A stretch of DNA of 64,000 bases from JALYTZ01 sp036559125 (GTDB taxonomy: Bacteria; Vulcanimicrobiota; Vulcanimicrobiia; Vulcanimicrobiales; Vulcanimicrobiaceae). Positions 44,743 through 52,897 of the stretch are shown here, piece by piece (position 1 is the first letter of the stretch; the number at the start of each line of letters is the position of its first letter). A program made the position numbers and the translations under genes. Under the pieces are notes generated by a model. That model saw nothing but the letters and a program-made list of their open reading frames with translations, searched no databases and was not told where the DNA came from. Location: positions 1 through 64,000 of the forward strand of contig DATBTT010000056.1 in NCBI GenBank assembly GCA_036559125.1. Direction: 5' to 3'.

Positions 44743-45147
44743 TTATGGGTTGGGGGAGTCTTCGTCGGGCCACGTGGCGAGTTCGCCGACGGCCGCGCTC
44801 TTGAGCACTTTGAGGCCGAGCATCGCGCACTTCATGCGCGTTGGGCTAATGCCGATGCCGACGTTTTCGAGAACCGCGTCTTTGGAGAGCGTCGCAACCT
44901 CGGCTAGCGGCATGCCTTTTACGACGTCGGTCAGCATCGACGCGGAGGCCTGACTGATGGCGCAGCCCTTGCCGGAAAAGCGCACGTCTTTCACCGTCCC
45001 GTCCGTATCGACAAGCAGATCCATCCGGATTTGGTCGCCGCACAACGGATTGACGTCTTCGGCGCTTGCGTCGGGATTTTCGATGTGGCCGAAATTATGC
45101 GGGTTGCGATAATGGTCGAGAATGTAGTCGCGGTAAAAATCGTCCAT
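44743..45147 (-). CDS. sufU: SufU-type Fe-S assembly protein
   Basis: 134 residues from ATG 45147. The three conserved cysteines are C36 (NPLCGD), C62 (GKGCAIS) and C107 (MKCAML), and the spacing between the second and third has the SufU insertion. In Gram-positives SufU is a zinc-dependent sulfurtransferase receiving persulfide from SufS. It follows sufS by 26 bases. Confidence 0.93.
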   Translation of the reverse strand: MDDFYRDYILDHYRNPHNFGHIENPDASAEDVNPLCGDQIRMDLLVDTDGTVKDVRFSGKGCAISQASASMLTDVVKGMPLAEVATLSKDAVLENVGIGISPTRMKCAMLGLKVLKSAAVGELATWPDEDSPNP

Positions 45148-45173
45148 ATTAGCGGGCCGAGCCCGCGGATCGG

Positions 45174-46427
45174 TTAGGCAAGCTTGAACACCTCGGCGGC
45201 TCGTTCGAGTGCGCCGGCCAACGCGTCGACGTCTTCCTCGGTGTTGTAGATGTAGAACGAGGCGCGCGCGGTTGCGGGCCAACCCATTTTTTCCATCAGC
45301 GGCATCGTGCAGTGATGACCGGCGCGGATGCAGACGCCTTCCAAGTCCAGGATAGAGGCGAGATCGTGCGGATGGATATCGGAGAAATTGAACGAGATGA
45401 CGTCGCCGACCACGTCGGGATCCCGCGGCCCGTAGATGACGAGCCCGCGCGACTCGAATTCACCTAAGCGTTGGAAGGCGTAGCGCATCAGCGCGCGCTC
45501 GTGCTCGCGTACCCAATCCATTCCGATTGCGCTCAGATAGTCCACGGCGACGCCGAACGCGATGGCGTCGGCGATGTTGCTGGTACCGGCCTCGAATTTC
45601 CACGGCAATTCGTTGAAGGTCGAGCGCTCGTAGCCGACGCGTCGAATCATGTCGCCGCCGGTGAGAAACGGGGGCATTGCCTCGAGCAGCTCGCGCTTAC
45701 CGATTAGGGCGCCGATACCCGTCGGGCCGCACATCTTGTGCGCGCTGACCGCGTAGAAGTCGGCATCGAGTGCTTTGAAGTCGACCCGCATGTTCGGGGC
45801 CGCTTGAGCGCCGTCGACGAGCACTTTCGCCCCTCCCGCGTGCGCCTTGGGAATGATAACGTCCAGCGGTGCGATCGTACCCAAGGTATTACTCACGTGC
45901 GAGAGCGCGACGAGCTTGGCGCCTGCCAGCAACTCGTCCAGATCGTCTAATACGTGCATGCCGCGATCGTCGACGCGGATAAAGCGCAACGTCGCGCCGG
46001 TTTTTTCGGCGAGCAGTTGCCAGGGCACGAGATTGGAGTGGTGCTCGAGTTGGGTCGTTACGATCGCGTCGCCGGGCGCAAGATTTCCCAACCCCCAGGA
46101 ATACGCCACTAGATTGATCGCCTCGGTCGTGTTGCGCGTCCAGATCACTTCCTGGGCCGACGCGTTGAAGAATCCCGCTACTTTGGCACGGGCACCCTCG
46201 AAAGCGTCGGTCGCGCGCGCCGCGATCTCGTAGACGCCGCGATGGATGTTCGCATTATATCGGGAGTAATACTCGACCAGTGAATCGATGACGACTTGCG
46301 GTTTTTGCGAGGTGGCCGCCGAATCGAGAAAGACCAGACGTTTGCCGCGCGACGTGCGTTCGCGCAAAATCGGAAAATCCGCAACGATGCGTGCTAGTTT
46401 GTCGCCGGTCGCCAGTCGAACTGCCAT
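45174..46427 (-). CDS. sufS: Cysteine desulfurase SufS
   Basis: A 417-residue group II cysteine desulfurase. The PLP lysine is K231 in VSAHKMCGPTG and the catalytic cysteine is C373 in RAGHHCTMPLM; HHSNLVPWQ and RNTTEAINLVA are standard. It frees sulfur from cysteine as a persulfide for SufU. Sits between sufD and sufU in the minus-strand suf operon. Confidence 0.96.
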   Translation of the reverse strand: MAVRLATGDKLARIVADFPILRERTSRGKRLVFLDSAATSQKPQVVIDSLVEYYSRYNANIHRGVYEIAARATDAFEGARAKVAGFFNASAQEVIWTRNTTEAINLVAYSWGLGNLAPGDAIVTTQLEHHSNLVPWQLLAEKTGATLRFIRVDDRGMHVLDDLDELLAGAKLVALSHVSNTLGTIAPLDVIIPKAHAGGAKVLVDGAQAAPNMRVDFKALDADFYAVSAHKMCGPTGIGALIGKRELLEAMPPFLTGGDMIRRVGYERSTFNELPWKFEAGTSNIADAIAFGVAVDYLSAIGMDWVREHERALMRYAFQRLGEFESRGLVIYGPRDPDVVGDVISFNFSDIHPHDLASILDLEGVCIRAGHHCTMPLMEKMGWPATARASFYIYNTEEDVDALAGALERAAEVFKLA

Positions 46428-46440
46428 AATCGTGCGCCGC

Positions 46441-47610
46441 TTAACCGATCTTCGACTCGAGCGCGGCGCGCAGCTGCTCGCGTAGCGTTTCGGTCGGGAA
46501 GCGCGCGATGACCGGCTCGAAGAATCCGAGTGCGATCATCTTCTCGGCGGACGTACGGTCGATGCCGCGACTGGTCATGTAAAAGATTTGATCTTCATCG
46601 AGCGCGCCGACGGTCGCTCCATGAAAAGCTTTGACGTCGTTGGCGGCGATCTCGAGCGCCGGAACGGAGTCGATATGCGAGGTCTTCGAGAGCAGGAGCG
46701 CGTCGTCGCGCAACGACGCAGTGCTTCCCTGCGCGTGAGCCGCGATGCTGATATTCCCAAGATAGCGAGCCTGGCCGCTGCCGATCGCCGCGGACTTGAT
46801 CAGCGTTTCGGAGTTCGCATCGCCGACGTTGTGCTCTACGGTCGAAATCATGTCGACGTGCTGATCGCCGCGCGGGAAGAACAAACCGGCGATTTGGGCC
46901 TCGATCCCCGGTGCATCGATGGCGATGTCGATTGCGCTCACCGAGAGGGCCGAACCGAGTTCGGCGGCTGCCCACTGCACGGTGGCGTCTCTACCCGGTT
47001 TGGCGGCTCGCGAGAAAAAGATGCGCGAGTCTTCGGGCAGCGTCTGCGCGGACGCATAGACGGCGTGCGCGCTTTGCGCCGTGACGATCTCGGCAATACC
47101 GCAGACGAACGCGCGACGCGCCGTCGACTCGATGCGTTCGACGATCGTCGCGCGGGCTCCGCGCCCTAAAACCACGAGCGTGTACGGAAAGAGCGCGGAC
47201 TGGCCGGCGGTATACGTGACGACGATCGGATCGTCGACGGCCACGTCCGCAGGCACGTAAATAAACGCTCCCGAGTTCACCAGCGCCATCGCGAGCGCCG
47301 CGAACTTCTGCGTTTGCGCGCGGACCGCAGCGCCGAAATTGGATTGGAATAGGTCGCTGTGGAGTTGCGCGGCTTCGCGCAGCGGGCACGCAATCAAACC
47401 GCGCGCGGCCGGCGCTTCGATGCGCGGCGCCGGGCCGTCCGGGCCGCCGAGGGCAATGTCGTCCAGATCGAGGCGTTCGAGATCGATCTTCCAAAAGCGA
47501 CCGGGTTTTTCGCGACGCGAAGGCAGCGCGAAGAACCGATCGAGCGCTTCGGCGCGCCGTTCCTGCGAGACGACCGCGTCGCCGGGGGGAGCGAGAACCG
47601 TGCTAGGCAA
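46441..47610 (-). CDS. sufD: SufD scaffold subunit
   Basis: 389 residues of beta-helix protein ending in the SufB/SufD signature DVKAFHGATVGALDEDQIFY. SufB has a cysteine just before that histidine; this protein has Phe, which makes it SufD. With SufC and SufB it forms the SufBCD scaffold. The TTG start overlaps the sufC stop by eight bases (TTGCCTAG). No sufB is present in the operon. Confidence 0.88.
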   Translation of the reverse strand: MPSTVLAPPGDAVVSQERRAEALDRFFALPSRREKPGRFWKIDLERLDLDDIALGGPDGPAPRIEAPAARGLIACPLREAAQLHSDLFQSNFGAAVRAQTQKFAALAMALVNSGAFIYVPADVAVDDPIVVTYTAGQSALFPYTLVVLGRGARATIVERIESTARRAFVCGIAEIVTAQSAHAVYASAQTLPEDSRIFFSRAAKPGRDATVQWAAAELGSALSVSAIDIAIDAPGIEAQIAGLFFPRGDQHVDMISTVEHNVGDANSETLIKSAAIGSGQARYLGNISIAAHAQGSTASLRDDALLLSKTSHIDSVPALEIAANDVKAFHGATVGALDEDQIFYMTSRGIDRTSAEKMIALGFFEPVIARFPTETLREQLRAALESKIG

Positions 47611-48373
47611 CCGCTTCGATCTCCTCGCGAATTTTATCGTAGCCTTCGCGCTCGATTCGATTAGCCAGATCGGGACCGCCCTCTTTGACGATTCGACCGT
47701 CCATCATCACGTGCACGACATCGGCGACGATGTATTGCAGAATGCGCGGATAATGCGTGATGATCAAAAAACCCGTATCCTTGCCTTCGTCGCTATCGCG
47801 CATCGCATTGACGGACTTACCCACGGCGCGCAGCGCGTCGACGTCGAGCCCCGAATCGGTCTCGTCGAGAACGGCGTATTTAGGGCCGATGACCGCCATC
47901 TGCAGCATTTCGAGACGCTTCTTTTCGCCGCCCGAGAATCCGTCGTTGAGATACCGTCCCAAAAAGCCGGGATCCATGTCGAGGATGTCGAGTTTTTCCA
48001 TCAACATCGCGCGAAACTTTGAGGGTGTGAGGTCGCCCGGTTTGACCGCCTGGCGCGCCGCGTGCAAGAAGTTCGCGACTTTGACGCCCGGAATTGCCGC
48101 CGGATATTGAAAGGAGAGAAACAGGCCGGCTTTGGCCCGCTTATCGGCAGGCATATCGAGCAGGTTCATGCCGTCGAGGGTGACCGTGCCCGAGGTGATC
48201 TTATAATTCGGATGGCCGGTCAGCGAAAATGCGAGCGTCGATTTGCCGGAGCCGTTGGGCCCCATCAACGCGTGAACTTTGCCCGGTTCGACCGCGAGAT
48301 CGATCCCATTGAGGATCGGATTGCCTGCCACGCTCGCGCGCAGATCGTGAATACGAAGCCCTTTTTCGGACAC
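47603..48373 (-). CDS. sufC: SufC ATPase
   Basis: About 256 residues from GTG 48373, which has AGGAGAG eight bases upstream. ABC ATPase motifs: Walker A MGPNGSGKST, signature SGGEKKRLE, Walker B YAVLDETDSGLDVD. It powers the SufBCD scaffold. First gene of the suf operon, reading away from sufR. An upstream extension of the frame covers the promoter and is rejected. Confidence 0.95.
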   Translation of the reverse strand: MSEKGLRIHDLRASVAGNPILNGIDLAVEPGKVHALMGPNGSGKSTLAFSLTGHPNYKITSGTVTLDGMNLLDMPADKRAKAGLFLSFQYPAAIPGVKVANFLHAARQAVKPGDLTPSKFRAMLMEKLDILDMDPGFLGRYLNDGFSGGEKKRLEMLQMAVIGPKYAVLDETDSGLDVDALRAVGKSVNAMRDSDEGKDTGFLIITHYPRILQYIVADVVHVMMDGRIVKEGGPDLANRIEREGYDKIREEIEAVA

Positions 48374-48412
48374 GCCGGTGTCTCTCCTAACGTAAAAATG
48401 CCCTTGCGAAAC

Positions 48413-48433
48413 GGACCACGCACCAGGCGGTCC
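48413..48433. promoter_or_regulatory. Possible SufR operator
   Basis: GGACC (48413-48417) and GGTCC (48429-48433) form an inverted repeat located just downstream of the suf -10 element, where a repressor would block transcription. The half-sites are short, so this is tentative. Confidence 0.3.
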
Positions 48434-48440
48434 AACCGTT

Positions 48441-48469
48441 ATGGTACGGGTGCGCGCGCAGAAAGTCAA
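48441..48469 (-). promoter_or_regulatory. Sigma-70-type promoter of the suf operon
   Basis: On the minus strand TTGACT (48469-48464), 17 bases, then TACCAT (48446-48441). Spacing and hexamers fit a housekeeping promoter. The predicted start would be about 60 bases before the sufC GTG. Confidence 0.7.
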
Positions 48470-48517
48470 GGAAAACCTGGACTATCCCGGCCCGTTCGTG
48501 GTAGTATCGCGGTGGGT

Positions 48518-49165
48518 ATGCAAGCCGATCGCTTTTTTCAGACAACGCGCGGTAAAATTGTTGCCGAGTTGCGGGCTCGAGGGTCCGCATCGGCGGTGGA
48601 TTTGGCGCGTCTTTTCGGGCTTTCTCCCAATGCCATCCGTCAGCAGCTGGTCGTGCTCGAACGCGATGGGTTAGTAGCCGAGCGTTCGGTGCGGCGTGGG
48701 CCGACGAAACCGACCTATGAGTTTTCGCTAACGGCCGATGCGGACAAGCTGTTCCCGCAGCAATACGACAAGATGTTGGGCGCGGTTCTGCGCCAGGTCA
48801 AGGCGCAATTCGGCGACGGGGCGGTCGCTCAGGTTTTCGACGGCATCTCCAAACGCGCGGTCGGACGTGCGAAGGATCGAATGACCGCGGGCGACGCCGA
48901 AGGGAAGTTCGTCCAGCTGACCGGCTTGCTTGCCGATCAGGGAGTCGTTGCCGATTTTAGCCTGATCGACGGCGGTTTCGCATTGCACGAGCATAATTGT
49001 CCGTATTCCGAAGTTGTCAAAGAGCATCCGGAAGTGTGTTCGGTCATCCATCACGTTCTCGACGAGACGATCGGCGGCGAACACGTGCAAACCGAATCGC
49101 TCGCAACCGGCGGCACCGAATGCCGGTTTGAAGTACGACTGCCGAAAACGGCCGCCACCAGCTAG
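48518..49165 (+). CDS. SufR-like Fe-S transcriptional repressor
   Basis: 215 residues. An N-terminal winged helix (IVAELRARGSASAVDLARLF and AIRQQLVVLERDGLV) is followed by a C-terminal cluster region with C161, C174 and C202. The spacing is C-X12-C-X13-E-X13-C, with E188 where some SufR proteins have a fourth cysteine. SufR binds a 4Fe-4S cluster and represses suf genes when loaded. It faces sufC across a promoter region. A TAGTAT 10 bases before the ATG could be its own -10, giving a nearly leaderless message. Confidence 0.88.
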   Translation: MQADRFFQTTRGKIVAELRARGSASAVDLARLFGLSPNAIRQQLVVLERDGLVAERSVRRGPTKPTYEFSLTADADKLFPQQYDKMLGAVLRQVKAQFGDGAVAQVFDGISKRAVGRAKDRMTAGDAEGKFVQLTGLLADQGVVADFSLIDGGFALHEHNCPYSEVVKEHPEVCSVIHHVLDETIGGEHVQTESLATGGTECRFEVRLPKTAATS

Positions 49166-49179
49166 GAAAAGAGCGCATC

Positions 49180-49665
49180 GTGAATTTTCAGAAGTTTCAG
49201 CGACTGGTCGAAGAGCGCACCGGATTTCGTACGATGGACGATGCTACGGCGAGCGGCGAGTATTTCAGCGACTCGTGCGGTGACATGTACAATTTCTTCC
49301 TCAAGGTCGGGCCGGGCGAAGTCATCGAGGATATTTCGTATTTCACGACCGGTTGCGGCTTCGGCACGGCAACGTGCAGTCTGGTCGTCGACCTCGCGAA
49401 GGGCAAGACCGTCGCGCAGGCTTCGTCGATCGCCGAGGCCGATATCGAGGCCGCGCTCGACGGATATCCCGAGAAGAAGAAAGATTATCCGCAGCGCGCG
49501 CTCGAAGCACTCAAAGTCGCGATCGACGATTACAAGAGCAAAATAGCTGCAGGTACAATTCCCGACTTTGCGGCCATGCCCGCCGCCCCACGAGCGACCG
49601 AACCGGCCGCCATGCCGGTGCCGCCGCAAACCGACGACGGAAAACTCCTAATCAAACTCCGCTAG
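49180..49665 (+). CDS. NifU/IscU-like scaffold protein with a missing third cysteine
   Basis: 161 residues from GTG 49180. The first two IscU-type cysteines are C33 (DSCGDM) and C59 (TGCGFG), with an extra C66. At the place of the canonical third cysteine (LHCS in IscU) the sequence reads DYPQRALEALKVAIDDY. A disordered Pro/Ala tail of about 40 residues follows. It lies 14 bases after sufR, so it is probably part of the Fe-S regulon. Whether it holds clusters or only binds metal is open. Confidence 0.78.
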   Translation: MNFQKFQRLVEERTGFRTMDDATASGEYFSDSCGDMYNFFLKVGPGEVIEDISYFTTGCGFGTATCSLVVDLAKGKTVAQASSIAEADIEAALDGYPEKKKDYPQRALEALKVAIDDYKSKIAAGTIPDFAAMPAAPRATEPAAMPVPPQTDDGKLLIKLR

Positions 49666-49696
49666 CGGCAAGCAACCACCCGGTACCAAACAAAAC

Positions 49697-49728
49697 AACA
49701 GGCGAAGGGCGAACACCCTTCGCCTGTT
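49697..49728. terminator. 13-bp perfect hairpin after the NifU-like gene
   Basis: AACAGGCGAAGGG (49697-49709) pairs exactly with CCCTTCGCCTGTT (49716-49728) around CGAACA. On the plus strand the following bases are not T-rich. On the minus strand the stem is followed by GTTTTGTTTGG. It probably ends the sufR-nifU-like transcript, possibly from both sides. Confidence 0.7.
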
Positions 49729-49772
49729 GCACATTTCCCGTGTCCCGGGGGCACGAACGAGGGGTTAAGAGT

Positions 49773-51650
49773 ATGGGTCTTGCCGCGTATTCTCGTTTTC
49801 GCGCGACGGCATCCGCCGCCGCACTTGCAGTATTGGTGAGCGCGTGCGGTGGTGGAGGTACCGGCGCGTCACCGAAGTCCGGCGGAGTTTTGCCGCAAAG
49901 CAGCGGTGGCGCGCGCCCTGTGGTGGGTGTGATTCGCGATTCCGCCAAACGCATGGCCGGCAGCGAGGCGCGTATGAGCGCCGCCGCACGCGCGAGCCAT
50001 GACGTCGGGTCGAGCAACGTCGCGACGGCCGATCCGCCGGTTCCGCGTCCACGCGAACGGCCTTGCGTCGTGCAGCTCTTCGCGAACGACACGTTCGTCG
50101 ATTTCTCGCAGCACGTCTTTGCCTACGCGCCCCCGGCGGCGTGCCCCGGACCGTGGGCGAAAGTTGTGTTCGACGGCGATTTCAGCGTATCGGCGGGACG
50201 GCAATTCGACCGGACCGCTTCGGTGTGGGTAGCCGGCACGAACGTGTATTTCGGCACCACGGCCGAACCATCGCATAGCTTTGGGCCTTCCTGGCACGTC
50301 GAACGCGACGTGACCGATCTGAGCGCAATCTTCACAAAGTCCTCGACTGGAGAAATCGTTCTCGGCAATATCGTGAACGGCACGTACACCGGCGTAATTT
50401 CGGCGAGCGGGAAACTTGAATTCTACCCCGCGAACGATCGGAGCAACGGAGGCGAAAATGCCGGCGGCCAAACAAACGACGGTGAGCACGGCAGTGACAA
50501 CTCCGCCCCGCGCGTCCCCGACGCGGTCTTTCCGCTTTCCGGCGGTCCGCTCGGCGACAATCAGTACATCCACTCGCCCAGCGAACCGTTGACGGCGACC
50601 TATACGTTTCCGACCAACACCGAAGCGGCGTATCTCGACGTGTTCTTGCAATCGCAGGGCGGCGACGAGTTTTGGTACACGTGCTTTCCGAACGACCTCG
50701 CGCAGAAGCTCAACAACTGCGGGAACACGGCGTTCCGCGAAGGCGAGGTCGCGGTCGACGGCCGGCCCGCGGGCGTCGCGCCGGTGTACCCGTGGATTTA
50801 CACCGGCGGCATCGATCCGTACTTGTGGCGGCCGATTCCCGGCGTCGAGACGCTCGACTTCAAGCCGTACCGCGTGAATTTGACTCCGTTCGCGGGTATC
50901 TTGAGCGACGGACATCCGCACACGATTACCGTTACCGTGTACGACAACGGCAATTACTTCGCCGCGAACGGCACGCTGCTGGTGTATCGCGATCGCGGCG
51001 CTTCCACGGTCACGGGCGCGATCCTCAGCGACGGCACGTCGGCGATGCCCAACCCGGCCGTTTCCGAAGGCGTTACGTTTGACGCGCAAGGCAACGCGCG
51101 GGGACCGATAAGCACTACGTCTACGCATCCCGTTACGATTAGCGGATACGTGAATACCTCGCACGGCCGCGTCGAAACCGATGTCCGCCAACAAATTACG
51201 TTTAGCAACGTTCAGCAGGTCGTCTCGACGGCCACGCAATTCCAACAAAACATCAAGCAAGACACGGCCGTGCAGTCCGATACGATAACGACCTCGGGGG
51301 ACGACCGTGGCCGGCGGGTTCGCGAACAGAAGGACTGGCCGCTTACGCTGGATTACTCGTACACCGCCAATCCGGACGGAAGCGCATCGCAAACGACATC
51401 TGTCATACAAGGCAAAAACGAACGGATCGACGCGCATGGGCGCGGCGAAGAGTCCTCGTTCCGGTCGGAGCTTTCGAACGTCGTAACCTCCAGCGACACG
51501 CTGAATTTCGCGGCCGACGGCACCTACGGTCCATCTAATCAGAAGAGCAGCCAGCGCTACACGGCGCGCGCGAGCACCGGCTACTGCTACAACAAGACCA
51601 TCACCTCCGCCGGCGGCGTCGTAACCGGCTCAGCCGGCGGCGGCTGCTAA
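49773..51650 (+). CDS. Peptide-N-glycosidase A-like amidase lipoprotein
   Basis: 625 residues. A lipoprotein signal ends at C25 (LVSACGGGG). From about residue 80 it follows the PNGase A (PF12222-like) pattern: KVVFDGDFSVSAGRQFDRTA, VWVAGTNVYFGTTAEP, DEFWYTCFPND, NTAFREGEVAVDGRPAGV, YPWIYTGGIDPYLWRPIPG and FKPYRVNLTPFAGILSDG. The family cleaves the bond between Asn and the first GlcNAc of N-glycans and is best known from plants and fungi. GAGGGG precedes the ATG. Exposed on the cell surface or in the periplasm. The catalytic residues are not well defined for the family, so activity is not proven. Confidence 0.82.
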   Translation: MGLAAYSRFRATASAAALAVLVSACGGGGTGASPKSGGVLPQSSGGARPVVGVIRDSAKRMAGSEARMSAAARASHDVGSSNVATADPPVPRPRERPCVVQLFANDTFVDFSQHVFAYAPPAACPGPWAKVVFDGDFSVSAGRQFDRTASVWVAGTNVYFGTTAEPSHSFGPSWHVERDVTDLSAIFTKSSTGEIVLGNIVNGTYTGVISASGKLEFYPANDRSNGGENAGGQTNDGEHGSDNSAPRVPDAVFPLSGGPLGDNQYIHSPSEPLTATYTFPTNTEAAYLDVFLQSQGGDEFWYTCFPNDLAQKLNNCGNTAFREGEVAVDGRPAGVAPVYPWIYTGGIDPYLWRPIPGVETLDFKPYRVNLTPFAGILSDGHPHTITVTVYDNGNYFAANGTLLVYRDRGASTVTGAILSDGTSAMPNPAVSEGVTFDAQGNARGPISTTSTHPVTISGYVNTSHGRVETDVRQQITFSNVQQVVSTATQFQQNIKQDTAVQSDTITTSGDDRGRRVREQKDWPLTLDYSYTANPDGSASQTTSVIQGKNERIDAHGRGEESSFRSELSNVVTSSDTLNFAADGTYGPSNQKSSQRYTARASTGYCYNKTITSAGGVVTGSAGGGC

Positions 51651-51696
51651 GTCGCCCCAACTGCCGCGTTCCCCGTCACCCCAAACGCGTCGTTCC

Positions 51697-51745
51697 GTCA
51701 TCCTGAGCTTGTCGAAGGGCCGTCCTTCGACAAGCTCAGGATGAC
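51697..51745. repeat. Dispersed palindromic repeat, complete inverted pair
   Basis: The arm at 51697-51718 (GTCATCCTGAGCTTGTCGAA plus GG) and its exact reverse complement at 51724-51745 form a 22-bp perfect stem around GCCGT. This is the complete form of the family found singly elsewhere. It lies between the PNGase A-like gene and the convergent hydrolase and could also act as a two-way terminator. Confidence 0.92.
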
Positions 51746-51755
51746 AGGCGAGGCG

Positions 51756-52394
51756 TTATTGCAGGTAGGGATTGGAATTGCGTTCGATGCCGATGGTCGT
51801 ATGGGGGCCGTGGCCCGGCACGACGACGGTTGCGTCGGCGAAATCCATGAGTTTGCCGTGAATGGATGCGACGATGTCTTCCATCGACGTGCCTCCGAGA
51901 TCCCACCGGCCGATCGAGCCTGCGAAGAGCGTGTCGCCGGAAAGAATCGTCGACTCGCCGCCGGGCCCGTTAAATGAAAAGCACACGCTTCCCGGCGTGT
52001 GTCCGGGCGTATGCATCACGTTCATTGTTATCCCGCCGGCGCGAAGGACGTCTCCATCGCGAAGGTCCGCGTCGATAGCAACGACGCGCGGTGCGTCGCG
52101 TAAGCCGATCCAATTCGCCTGCATCGCGAGCTCCCTGTAGAGCGGGAGATCTGCCGGATGCAGGAGCGCCGCGCCGCCGGCGAGTTCGCGCAGCCGCCCG
52201 AGATCTCCGATGTGATCGATGTGAGCGTGCGTATGAATCAGATACCGCGCGCGCAAACCGCGCGCCGCGAGCCGTCGCACGACTAGATCGACGCCGTCGC
52301 CGCCATCGACCACGATCGCCTCTTTCGTACCGTCGTCTGCCAGAATCGTACAATTGCATCCCAAGGAACCGACGGCAAACGTTTCGACGCGCAT
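51756..52394 (-). CDS. Glyoxalase II-like metallo-beta-lactamase-fold hydrolase
   Basis: 212 residues from ATG 52394. The metal motif is HTHAHIDHIGD (H56, H58, D60, H61), with HTPGHTPGSVC, LSGDTLFAGSIGRWDL and VVPGHGPHTTIG, the pattern of short bacterial glyoxalase II-like enzymes. The start is the one at which the domain begins (MRVETFAVGSLGCNC); the longer frame lies antisense to nothing but covers the flavin reductase region in another frame. Acts on thioesters or related small molecules; substrate unproven. Confidence 0.87.
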   Translation of the reverse strand: MRVETFAVGSLGCNCTILADDGTKEAIVVDGGDGVDLVVRRLAARGLRARYLIHTHAHIDHIGDLGRLRELAGGAALLHPADLPLYRELAMQANWIGLRDAPRVVAIDADLRDGDVLRAGGITMNVMHTPGHTPGSVCFSFNGPGGESTILSGDTLFAGSIGRWDLGGTSMEDIVASIHGKLMDFADATVVVPGHGPHTTIGIERNSNPYLQ

Positions 52395-52399
52395 CCCCG

Positions 52400-52897
52400 C
52401 TATTCGATCCGAATGTGGAAATCGTGAAACTCGCCGTTGAAGTATCCTAGCGGCGAGCCGGCCCGCGAGGCGCACGAAAGCACGCGCCCGATGAAGATGC
52501 TGTGGGAGCCGGCATGGTGCTCCTCCACGACCTCGCAATCGAGATGAGCGACCGTACCGGCGAGCACGGCCGCGCCGGTGGTGTCGACATCGTAGGCCAC
52601 GCCGTCGAATTGGCGGTCGCGAAGTTTTCCGGAAAAACGCTCGGCGAGGTCGCGCTGGTCGCCACTCAAAATGTTGACGCAGAAGATTTTCGAACTCGAT
52701 ATATAGAGATAGCTTCGCGCTTCGCGGTTGATGCAGATCAACAGGATCGGCGGATTGGCCGAGACGCTGGCGAACGCGTTGACGGTTACCCCGCGCGGTT
52801 CGCCGTCGCGTAAGCTCGTGACGACGCAAACGCCGGTTGGGAAATGGCGCATTACCGCCCGAAAACCGGCCTCGTTCGCGTCGGCTTGGCGGCTCAC
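52400..52897 (-). CDS. Flavin reductase-like (FMN-binding split barrel) protein
   Basis: 165 residues. The GTG at 52897 overlaps the upstream stop as GTGA. Typical blocks are MRHFPTGVCVVTSLRDGEPR, GVTVNAFASVSANPPILLIC, FCVNILSGDQRDLAERFSG and the end GSPLGYFNGEFHDF. Such proteins reduce FMN or FAD with NAD(P)H for a partner monooxygenase. No monooxygenase gene is adjacent. Confidence 0.88.
   Translation of the reverse strand: MSRQADANEAGFRAVMRHFPTGVCVVTSLRDGEPRGVTVNAFASVSANPPILLICINREARSYLYISSSKIFCVNILSGDQRDLAERFSGKLRDRQFDGVAYDVDTTGAAVLAGTVAHLDCEVVEEHHAGSHSIFIGRVLSCASRAGSPLGYFNGEFHDFHIRIE

Noticed and set aside
46441..47610. SufB instead of SufD
   Set aside because: The signature reads KAFHGATVG; SufB has a cysteine next to this histidine.
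48374..48469. Extension of sufC upstream to 48469
   Set aside because: It would cover the promoter, and the GTG at 48373 has a good ribosome-binding site.
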